Shown piece by piece: positions 17,083 through 23,794 of a DNA stretch of 25,205 nt. The DNA is from DATBMY01 sp036554605. GTDB taxonomy: Bacteria; Acidobacteriota; Blastocatellia; UBA7656. Within the stretch, counting starts at the first letter, position 1, and the number at the start of each line of letters is the position of its first letter. The DNA lies in NCBI GenBank assembly GCA_036554605.1, contig DATBMY010000557.1, positions 1 to 25,205 of the forward strand, given 5' to 3'. The notes under the pieces are model-generated. The model was not told the DNA's origin and did no database searches. It saw only the letters and a program-made list of their open reading frames with translations. Made by a program: the position numbers and the translations under genes.

Positions 17083-17505
17083 ATGATCTTAAAGCTAATC
17101 AGTATTGTATTGATGCTTATATCACTCTTTGCAATTTCGGCAAGCGGACGGCAGAAAACGTTTCAGCTGGTGAACTTGCAAGACGATAAGTCTGGCGATC
17201 ACCTTATACTCGCCATCCCTACGGGCGAGTATAAGTTCGAGAGCTGTCGGGAGAACTTTTCGACTTCAGGGGTCGGAATAGTAAAGATAGATGGCTGCAA
17301 GGTCACCTTGATAGACATATCCGACACTGGACGCGTACTGGCCGAAGTAGATCTGTGCGAGCGAGTAGGCAAAGCAGACATCACATTTGATAGCGATGGC
17401 TCGACAAGTCAAACTGTCCTGCCGGCGGTTGAATTTATCCTATCCGATTCGAATACCGCGGACAGTTCTTTCGACTGCAAATCCGGGTCTATCGATCCAA
17501 AGTGA
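17083..17505 (+). CDS. Small secreted cysteine-containing protein of unknown function
   Basis: 140 residues from the ATG at 17083, chosen because AAAGGAG sits 8-9 bases upstream; a longer frame begins at 17029 without such a site. Residues 1-22 are a signal peptide (MILKLISIVLMLISLFAISASG). The mature part has four cysteines (55, 72, 92 and 132), enough for two disulfides in an oxidising envelope. It has a beta-rich pattern (LILAIPTGEYKF, CKVTLIDI, RVLAEVDLC). I do not recognise a family. It is monocistronic by spacing and comes before a convergent methyltransferase gene. Confidence 0.7.
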   Translation: MILKLISIVLMLISLFAISASGRQKTFQLVNLQDDKSGDHLILAIPTGEYKFESCRENFSTSGVGIVKIDGCKVTLIDISDTGRVLAEVDLCERVGKADITFDSDGSTSQTVLPAVEFILSDSNTADSSFDCKSGSIDPK

Positions 17506-17647
17506 GATACTGGGGCGCGGCCCATCTGGTCAGGTATCGGCTTCAAGGGGTTTTCCGTCGAAGAGTTCCTGCCGGGCCCGCCCCTTCCATAGATCCGTTG
17601 TGGCATTCCAAATTACCAGAGCGGATTTCATTTGCGTTTGGCTGTAA

Positions 17648-17668
17648 GGGCAACCCTCGTGGTTGCCC
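17648..17668. repeat. Perfect 8-bp inverted repeat between convergent genes
   Basis: GGGCAACC and GGTTGCCC flank a CTCGT loop, giving a perfect hairpin between the secreted-protein gene (plus) and the methyltransferase gene (minus). A TAAGGGCAACCCTCGTGGTT-like core resembles short palindromic elements dispersed in several environmental bacterial genomes. It may also act as a bidirectional terminator, though T-tracts are missing. Confidence 0.5.
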
Positions 17669-17728
17669 GGTTCTTGCGAAGCGCGATGATGTCATTTGAG
17701 TTCTGGCAGGGACGGGCAAATTGTCTTG

Positions 17729-18988
17729 TCACTGAGCCTTCGACGTGTCAAATACCACCTGGTCGTACCACCAGAGTTTCTTGAACAAGAGCGGCGAGGC
17801 TCCCTTCTCTTTCACTTTTTCAAGAATCTCTGAAATGCTACGTCGCCCGTCGATTGCCTCAAAGATCCGCTTCTCTCGGGCATCGATGAAGAGCATCAGA
17901 TCGTCGAACACATGAGTCTGGTTCACCAGGATACCAGAGACACCAGCAGGAAGCCCTTCCTCGACGCAGATGGTCCACGGGAGCCGGATCGGCACATAGC
18001 GCAAATAGCGTTCGTCATCGAAGCGAACCTTCAAGCCATCGCCGTTCACATCGCCCCGGTGGACCACGAGACTGTGTATAGACATCAAGCCTCGCCACAG
18101 TTCCATCGCGATATACTGCTCGCGTTCGGGAAGAGCGATCAACCTGCTCGCATGGGGCGTCTCGGCGATCAAACCGCATTGAGGCAGGTAAGGCGCCTGC
18201 CAGTACCAGCGACCAGGCATCAAGTCATTGCGTTCGATGAAGTCGAAGAGCTCCGGCACTGAGTAGGCTCTGTCGCGCGGATTCAGCAGCGCATCAGCCA
18301 GGGCCTCGGCGTTCAAGGAATCTCTTGAGCCGCGCAGTGTGGCCAGCAACGGGTGATGTTGGGGCAGCGCCTTCAGCACCACGGTGAGATCATGGATCTC
18401 ATCTTTCGACGTTCCGATGCCAAGTCTCCGGCAGTATTCCTGCAGCATATAAACGCCGGTTCGCCCGTAAGGCGCGTACACCATCAAGTACATCGCGCCC
18501 TCCGGTCTCAGCACAGACCCGAGCGCTCGCAAACCCGCATCCGGATCGACGAGATGATGCAGCACGCCGGTACAAACGATCAGGTCGAAGCGATGGTCCA
18601 ACCTGGCGACGTTCTCGATAGGCAGCTGACGTGTTTCTAGATTCGTCAAGTTGTACTTCCGCTTCAGCGTCTCAGTGTGCTTGAGACTGGTCGGGCTGAC
18701 ATCGATACCAACCACGCGGGCATCGGGATGACAGAGCGCATACTTTGCGGCCTGCCACGTTCCACACCCGGCGACCAGGACATCCAGGTCGGAGCGGTAT
18801 TGCTTGTCAGGCCATAGCAAATGGTACTCGGCGCGATTGGGATTCTCGGCCTGCCACGCGTCGCGCAGACGATCCAGATTCTCTACCGGTGGTGGATAGG
18901 GGTGATTAGTATAGAACTCGCATATGGGATCGGCGCTGACGTCCGGTATGCGCGCAGCCACTTTGCTCTTAGTAGATTTAGACTTCAT
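17729..18988 (-). CDS. Class I SAM-dependent methyltransferase with C-terminal extension
   Basis: 419 residues. The ATG at 18988 has GAGGA about 10 bases upstream. The Rossmann methyltransferase core covers about 60-190: motif I VLVAGCGTW (70-78), acidic residue D96 in VVGIDVS and motif IV FDLIVCTGVLHHL (134-146). A PICEFYTNHPYPPP element precedes it. The rest is unusual for a simple methyltransferase: a helical middle, then a domain of about 85 residues. That domain ends FEAIDGRRSISEILEKV, like the small PqqD or winged-helix domains that bind peptides or partner proteins. The substrate is unknown. The gene stands alone, 223 bp from its convergent neighbour. Confidence 0.82.
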   Translation of the reverse strand: MKSKSTKSKVAARIPDVSADPICEFYTNHPYPPPVENLDRLRDAWQAENPNRAEYHLLWPDKQYRSDLDVLVAGCGTWQAAKYALCHPDARVVGIDVSPTSLKHTETLKRKYNLTNLETRQLPIENVARLDHRFDLIVCTGVLHHLVDPDAGLRALGSVLRPEGAMYLMVYAPYGRTGVYMLQEYCRRLGIGTSKDEIHDLTVVLKALPQHHPLLATLRGSRDSLNAEALADALLNPRDRAYSVPELFDFIERNDLMPGRWYWQAPYLPQCGLIAETPHASRLIALPEREQYIAMELWRGLMSIHSLVVHRGDVNGDGLKVRFDDERYLRYVPIRLPWTICVEEGLPAGVSGILVNQTHVFDDLMLFIDAREKRIFEAIDGRRSISEILEKVKEKGASPLLFKKLWWYDQVVFDTSKAQ

Positions 18989-19155
18989 GAAAAAGCGTCC
19001 TCGCGCCTTCGCCCGCCTGTTCAGATCGATCGGTTCGAGGATTATACATTACCGGAAGCGCATTGCAACAGAGGTTCACCAAAACCCGTTTTCTCGTCTG
19101 ATGGGGCGTGACGGCGGGCGCTAACACATCAAGTCTGCCTTTTTAATGAGGAGCG

Positions 19156-19201
19156 ACGGGCCGCACTTCCCTGCTTGGATAGGGATAAGCGTGCGGCCCG
19201 T
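19156..19201. terminator. Long inverted repeat between two minus-strand genes
   Basis: ACGGGCCGCAC and GTGCGGCCCGT form a perfect 11-bp stem around a 24-base spacer. The spacer can itself pair TCCCT with AGGGA. It lies 79 bases downstream of the small exported protein gene. It may terminate that transcript, but no U-tract follows on either strand. A structured RNA or protein-binding site is the alternative. Confidence 0.45.
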
Positions 19202-19279
19202 TCTGCCTGCCGGGAGGGGATCGGCGGCGTGCAAATGAGCAGCCCGTGGGGATTCAGCCAGGCCGCCCGGAGGTGCTTG

Positions 19280-19657
19280 TCATTTAACGACGCTCAAAAC
19301 CACAACCTCACGCCCGTCCTTGAGCCGCGTGAGATGTTCTGTCTCGGTGCGCTTGACTCGCGCGAGGATGTAGTCGTTCTTGCGCAGATCATTGAATTCA
19401 GGGGCGGATATCCTCGCGCTGAAACCGATTGTGAGCCTGACCGTCGCCCCTTCAGGCATATAAACCAGGTAGAGTTTCTCTGACCATCTATCTTCGACCA
19501 GCAGGGTGTGGGCCTCCCGGTCTATTTCTATTACGCGGCCGTTGAGCAAGAACTGCTTACCCTCGTTCTTGGCGGCCGAGGCAGTTGCGGTGATGGTGAC
19601 AATAAGCATCGTGGCAATAACGGCGAGAGATGCGAAGCGTTCAATCGTGCGTTTCAT
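19280..19657 (-). CDS. Small exported protein, OB-fold-like
   Basis: 125 residues from the ATG at 19657. AAAGGAGG stands 8 bases upstream, a very strong ribosome-binding site, whereas the frame's earlier codons lack one. The signal peptide is about 1-28 (ending TATASA). The mature part is beta-rich (FLLNGRVIEIDREAHTLLVED, YILARVKRTETE, REVVVLSVV). It resembles the small OB-like domains of periplasmic proteins of the DUF5666 kind, but I cannot confirm this. It is divergent from the histidine kinase gene across about 257 bp. The function is unknown. Confidence 0.7.
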   Translation of the reverse strand: MKRTIERFASLAVIATMLIVTITATASAAKNEGKQFLLNGRVIEIDREAHTLLVEDRWSEKLYLVYMPEGATVRLTIGFSARISAPEFNDLRKNDYILARVKRTETEHLTRLKDGREVVVLSVVK

Positions 19658-19860
19658 AATCGGGTCCTCCTTTATCGCTACCAACGCGGGCATGGGAGAT
19701 ATTTAAGCGGTATTCAAAACCGGAATCCCGGCGGGCTTGAAGGCTCCGGCCTCACCCGCGCGGTTGACATCTCCTGAAGTCTCACGCAGTCTACGCTCGG
19801 CGCGGTGACGGGTGTAGAGCAGATTCCGCAAATAATCAGCCCGTCCGGCGCAGATCATAT

Positions 19861-19876
19861 CTGTGGCATCCCACAG
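19861..19876. promoter_or_regulatory. Short inverted repeat upstream of the histidine kinase
   Basis: CTGTGG and CCACAG are separated by CATC, about 40 bases before the kinase start. A TATAAC about 20 bases before the start could be a -10 box. The site could be an operator or leader hairpin. Support is weak. Confidence 0.25.
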
Positions 19877-19914
19877 TCCCCCGGGCGGGACCGCGACGTA
19901 TAACTCCGGGGAGT

Positions 19915-20607
19915 GTGACCTTGGATAATCAGAAAGAAGCTATCGAAGGCTTACTTCAGTTTGCCACCCTCGTCGAGTGCGAGCGCAAGCTGCTTGCGGC
20001 CGACCTGCACGACCAGACGCTGTCGGACCTGCGCGAGCTTGCCCGTCTCGCAAGGCGGCTCGCCGACAAGCCGCGACATGAGATCTCCGCGGAGGTGCGT
20101 GACGGCCTTAAGAGGATCCTTGCCGGGCTCGAAGCGGCAACGGACGAAGTGCGACGCGCGATGGAGAACCTGAGCCCTTCGGCGCTCGACACACTCGGGC
20201 TGATGCCCGCGATTGAGGGCAGTCTTGAGCGCGCCTCGGCTTGCGCCGACCGCCCGTTTGCTACGAGGTTTGCTTGCCTGATCAGTGAGGATGAAATCAG
20301 CATAAGCGAGATCGAACAACTCATGCTCTACCGGATCATACAGGAGGCGTTGAACAACATTTCTAAGCACGCGGCCGCAAGCTCGGTCGAGATCGTTGTT
20401 AAACGACTTGGCCACGATATGCTGATCCGCGTGGTAGACGACGGGCGAGGGTTGATAGCGACCGGGGACCTGCGCCGGGCGCGAGGGCTTGATAATATGC
20501 GATACCGCGCGCGGTTGATAGGCGCGAAGCTGACCTGGCTGCGCGCGTTGGGCGAGGGGGGGACGGTGGTCGAACTGCGCGTGCCTCTACGGGGGCCTGG
20601 GCGATGA
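19915..20607 (+). CDS. Sensorless cytoplasmic histidine kinase (NarL/DesK type)
   Basis: 230 residues from GTG at 19915. A TTG two codons later (19921) has GGGGAG at better spacing and may be the true start. The HisKA_3 dimerisation domain begins at once: phosphoacceptor H32 in DLHDQTLSDL. The HATPase domain follows (about 135-225), with N-box QEALNNISKH, G1 box VVDDGRG and G2-like GLDNMRYRA. No transmembrane, PAS or GAF domain exists, so the input must come from the short N-terminus, a partner protein or redox (C22). The response regulator gene follows after 76 bp. A function in stress signalling is inferred from the neighbours. Confidence 0.88.
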   Translation: MTLDNQKEAIEGLLQFATLVECERKLLAADLHDQTLSDLRELARLARRLADKPRHEISAEVRDGLKRILAGLEAATDEVRRAMENLSPSALDTLGLMPAIEGSLERASACADRPFATRFACLISEDEISISEIEQLMLYRIIQEALNNISKHAAASSVEIVVKRLGHDMLIRVVDDGRGLIATGDLRRARGLDNMRYRARLIGAKLTWLRALGEGGTVVELRVPLRGPGR

Positions 20608-20672
20608 GAAGTGCGGTGGATGTCAAAGTCGAGTTCTTGATTCGAAGTACCGATCCAAGTTTGTCACTCACC

Positions 20673-20688
20673 CTCATAATATTATGAG
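20673..20688. promoter_or_regulatory. Perfect 16-bp palindrome over the response regulator start
   Basis: CTCATAATATTATGAG is a perfect palindrome containing the ATG at 20684. No Shine-Dalgarno is present just upstream. The site could be an autoregulatory operator, could overlap a -10 element (CATAAT), or could mark a leaderless transcript. Confidence 0.45.
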
Positions 20689-21424
20689 TATAGTAATCGC
20701 AGAGGACATGGCATTTCAGCGTGATTATCTTCGCGCGATGCTCGAAGAGAACTTTGCCGACGCCGGTCCGGTCATCGTCACCGACAACGGGCAAGCGGCG
20801 GTCGAGCTTGCGCTGGAAACAAAGCCTCAGCTCATCGTGCTCGATATAAAGCTGAACGGGCTTTCCGGCGTTCGGGCCGCGAGAGAAATATGGGCCGAAC
20901 TCAAGCTGGCCCGCATAGTTTTCTGGTCGCAGTACAAAGACGAGATATACGTACGCGAGCTCGCCCGCATAGTCCCGAATGAGACGGTCTATGGTTACGT
21001 GCTAAAGACGTCACCCGACGAGAGGCTGGTCGCTGCGCTTCGCGCCGTGCTGCTTGACGAGCAGTGCTGGATCGACCCCGAAGTCCGCACCGTACAGTCG
21101 CGCGCCATCAGCCGGATGTCAGGACTCAGCGATATAGAGTATGAGGCGTTGATCGATATCGCGCTCGGGCTTACGGACAGAGCAATAGCCCGGCGGCGGT
21201 ACCTGAGCGAGCGGGGAGTCCAGAACCGCCTGCGCGAGCTGTATGCGAAGTTAGCCATTGACGTCGAGCAAATTGTGGACGAGCGATGGGGTAACACATA
21301 TAGCCCCCGCTCGCGCGCCATATCGATTGCATTGCAGCGAGGGCTCATCAACGCCGAAGAACTCGCGAGAGAGAATCAGTCGCTTCAGGAATGGCTCAGG
21401 CGAGAAAGCGCGCTGCCTGCCTGA
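20684..21424 (+). CDS. NarL/LuxR-type response regulator
   Basis: 246 residues. Receiver domain about 1-125: acidic pair E7-D8, phosphoacceptor D54 (LIVLDIKLNG), S82 and K108 (VLKTSPDE) are all in place. The C-terminal part (about 145-235) is a LuxR-like helix-turn-helix (LSDIEYEALIDIALGLTDRA...RGVQNRLRELYAKL...RAISIALQRGLI). It is divergent, with an insert before the last helix and an unusual glutamine-rich tail. It is almost certainly the partner of the upstream kinase. Its start codon lies in a palindrome without a clear ribosome-binding site. Target genes are unknown; the divergent exported protein and the downstream HD hydrolase are candidates. Confidence 0.87.
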   Translation: MSIVIAEDMAFQRDYLRAMLEENFADAGPVIVTDNGQAAVELALETKPQLIVLDIKLNGLSGVRAAREIWAELKLARIVFWSQYKDEIYVRELARIVPNETVYGYVLKTSPDERLVAALRAVLLDEQCWIDPEVRTVQSRAISRMSGLSDIEYEALIDIALGLTDRAIARRRYLSERGVQNRLRELYAKLAIDVEQIVDERWGNTYSPRSRAISIALQRGLINAEELARENQSLQEWLRRESALPA

Positions 21425-21570
21425 TTCAGGCTGCGAATTCTCGGCTTGCCCGCAACCATACCTATCAACTTGACTCGCCGGGCGCCAGGAAAAAATGACG
21501 AGGCCCGAGGCTTCCCGCTTGCGCCCCGGTTCCGTCCCGCGATATAAACCCCAACACGGTAACCCTGATC

Positions 21571-22149
21571 ATGAAAGACATTCAACAGTCCCTCAGCAAC
21601 ATCACGCTGGCTCCTTACATTGTCAAGGCAATGGCCCTGATAGGCGTCAAGCGCCGGGGTGGCAGCAACATGTTCCGTCACCAGATTATCACCATGGGCA
21701 TTCTGCTCGACTACAAGATCATCGATCCCGTGCTGCTGAAGGCCGCGGTGATTCACGACCTCTTCGAGGATGCCCCAACCATGCCGGGAGTCAGCGAGGA
21801 AGAGATCCGACAGATCGACTCGGACGGCCCGGCCGTCTACGAGCTGGTGATGGAAGTGACCATACGAGTGGTCGATGGAATCAAGGAGCCTAAGTCCGAC
21901 TATTTGCTCCGTATAATGCAGAGCGGCAGCCCCAGGGCCAGGATATTGAAGCTCGCGGATCGAATCAGCAATATCACATCGCTGGGATTCGTCCACGACG
22001 TGGCGTTTGTGAAGAAGTACCTGCAGGAGACGCGCAGCTACGTCTTGCCTCACGCGAAGCAAGTAAATGTGGACATGTACCGGGAGCTATCGGACCTGGT
22101 TGAGAACCGGGAGCAGATGCTGCGGCTGTTGGTTCCGGAGACAAGATGA
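21571..22149 (+). CDS. Stand-alone RelA/SpoT-type HD hydrolase
   Basis: 192 residues; ATG at 21571 with only a weak upstream purine stretch. The HD-domain metal ligands follow the (p)ppGpp-hydrolase order: H37 (RHQ), H62-D63 with E66-D67 in HDLFEDAP, and D130 in LKLADRISNI. A VVDGIKEPKSDY segment parallels the RSH substrate region. No synthetase, TGS or ACT domain is present, so this fits a small alarmone hydrolase (Mesh1-like) that would degrade (p)ppGpp or a related nucleotide such as NADPH. Its position 146 bp after a two-component pair suggests a stress role. Nucleotide specificity cannot be read directly. Confidence 0.78.
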   Translation: MKDIQQSLSNITLAPYIVKAMALIGVKRRGGSNMFRHQIITMGILLDYKIIDPVLLKAAVIHDLFEDAPTMPGVSEEEIRQIDSDGPAVYELVMEVTIRVVDGIKEPKSDYLLRIMQSGSPRARILKLADRISNITSLGFVHDVAFVKKYLQETRSYVLPHAKQVNVDMYRELSDLVENREQMLRLLVPETR

Positions 22150-22374
22150 TCAACAAAATGAGAGGCGAAGAAACGGCAAAGCTTTCCTTCAGGAGCAATC
22201 AGGCGAACACGGTGACCGCACGAGGCTCGATGGTTTCCCGTAGCATCTCGCATTACCGCATCCTGAACAAGCCGGGCGCGGGTGGTATGGGCGAAGTATA
22301 TCGTGCTAAAGACCTACGACTCGGTCGTGATGTTGCGAATATCTCTTCCGGCCCTTGCCGAGGCGGATAATTAG
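22146..22374 (+). pseudogene. Decayed Ser/Thr protein kinase start
   Basis: The frame begins ATGA-overlapped with the HD hydrolase and reads into the N-lobe start of a bacterial Ser/Thr kinase: HYRILNKPGAGGMGEVYRAK, then DLRLGRDVA. Right where the catalytic VAIK lysine should follow, the frame shifts at GCGAAT (22335-22340). Removing one A would give DVAISLPALAEAD, like the usual DVAIKVLPAALAED, then a stop. The whole kinase body is missing. It may still be translated as a 74-residue peptide, or as 46 residues from the ATG at 22230, but it cannot be a kinase. Confidence 0.65.
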
Positions 22375-22435
22375 TGTAACCAGAAATGTCCTGAACTCGA
22401 TGCGGAGTTCTCTTTATTCGAATGAGGGAAACCAT

Positions 22436-23665
22436 ATGAGCAAACTTTCACGGCGCGAGCTATTCGGGGGGCTTACGGGCGGGGCATTTCTGGCGATCGC
22501 AGAGCCCTTTGCCTGGCCAAAAGGCTTCGATCCGGATGCGCGCCCTGCCGGCGATTCGGAATATATGTTCGAGCCGGGGCTGAACTACCTCAACACCGCT
22601 TCACTCGGACCAACACCTCGAACCGTCCTCGATAAAATGTTGAAGGCATGGTATGAGCTGGAGTTGAATCCTGTAATGAAGTCGTATGGCAATGGGGCCG
22701 TTCATGTGGCGACGGACCAGGCGCGTGAACAGGTAGCGGCGATAGTCGGTTGCGCCGCTGATGAACTGCTCATAACCCGAAGCGCGACCGACGCGATGAA
22801 CTCGGTCGCCTTAAGCCTCAATCTGGATCGCGGCGACCGTGTCCTGACCACTGACGTCGAACACGATGGCGGAAGCATATGTTGGAGCTACCTGAAGCGA
22901 CGCCGCGGCATCAACATTGATAAAGTTTCGATAGCGCCTGGCGATTTCGATACCGCGGGCGTCATCAGCCGGTTTGAAAAGGGCGTCACCGAAAGAACAA
23001 AGGTCATCAGTGTAAGCCACGTGATCACCTCAACCGGCCTTCGCATGCCAATTTCTGAGATCGCGGCGCTGGCAAAAAATCGTGGGATATTATGCGTGGT
23101 AGACGGCGCCCAGGCGGTTGGCGGCATTGATGTCGATGTAAAGAAGTTGGGATGCCACGCCTATGCAGCCACCGGCCACAAATGGCTGATGGGGCCAAAA
23201 GGAACGGGGTTCCTGTACATCAGCAAGGATGCGAACTCCTTGATCCAGCCGGTTCAGCGCGAGAGCGGGCTCCGGTACGTTGTGAATTCAACCGGTATCG
23301 GAAGTCTGCCACTGGTGGTCGGGCTCGGGGCCGCCGTCGAGGCAATGCGAAAACGAGGCATGGCGACGGTTGAGAAAAAGATCATCGAACTGCGCGACCG
23401 GGCATATGCGGGCCTCGCCAAAATCTCAAAGATTCAAGTGGTCAGTCCGCCGCCCGGGCCGCTCGCTACCGCGCTCGTTGCGTTCAAGCTTCCCGACCCG
23501 GTCGACAGCCGGGCTTTTCGCGAGGTTTTGCTCAGGAAATACGGCATCGTGGTCAAGACGGCGGAGAAAAGGTGGTTTAACGGAAACCGCATCTCGCCGC
23601 ATATTTTCAATACCGAGGCGGATATTGACGCGGCATTGAAAGCAATTCGTGCTGAGATCGCTTGA
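22436..23665 (+). CDS. Class V aminotransferase-like PLP enzyme with Tat-type leader
   Basis: 409 residues from the ATG at 22436, with GAGGG 7-8 bases upstream. The N-terminus SRRELFGGLTGGAFLAI is a twin-arginine-type leader (R6-R7), so export of the folded cofactor-bound enzyme is likely. Fold-type I class V features: LNTASLGPTP (46-60), RSATDAMN (115-122), VEHDGG, VVDGAQAVGG with D223, and the PLP lysine K249 in ATGHKWLMGPKG. The family includes isopenicillin N epimerase-like enzymes, cysteine desulfurases and kynureninases. No active-site Cys loop typical of desulfurases stands out, so an epimerase or lyase on a small amino acid derivative is likelier. The next gene starts 129 bases later. 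Confidence 0.85.
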   Translation: MSKLSRRELFGGLTGGAFLAIAEPFAWPKGFDPDARPAGDSEYMFEPGLNYLNTASLGPTPRTVLDKMLKAWYELELNPVMKSYGNGAVHVATDQAREQVAAIVGCAADELLITRSATDAMNSVALSLNLDRGDRVLTTDVEHDGGSICWSYLKRRRGINIDKVSIAPGDFDTAGVISRFEKGVTERTKVISVSHVITSTGLRMPISEIAALAKNRGILCVVDGAQAVGGIDVDVKKLGCHAYAATGHKWLMGPKGTGFLYISKDANSLIQPVQRESGLRYVVNSTGIGSLPLVVGLGAAVEAMRKRGMATVEKKIIELRDRAYAGLAKISKIQVVSPPPGPLATALVAFKLPDPVDSRAFREVLLRKYGIVVKTAEKRWFNGNRISPHIFNTEADIDAALKAIRAEIA

Positions 23666-23794
23666 GGGCGATTGTAAAGGCATCTCGGAAAAGCTGATCC
23701 GGTGAGTGGCGAGCCGCTTGTGCCCCTGCCTTCGATAGGCTGTAAAGTTCTACCTGCTTACGTACCGAACTAATGAATCGCATAGGAGAGAATA

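Noticed and set aside
19764..19792. TTGACA upstream of the histidine kinase as a -35 box
   Set aside because: The bases at the -10 distance (CAGTCT) do not match; a perfect hexamer alone is not sufficient.
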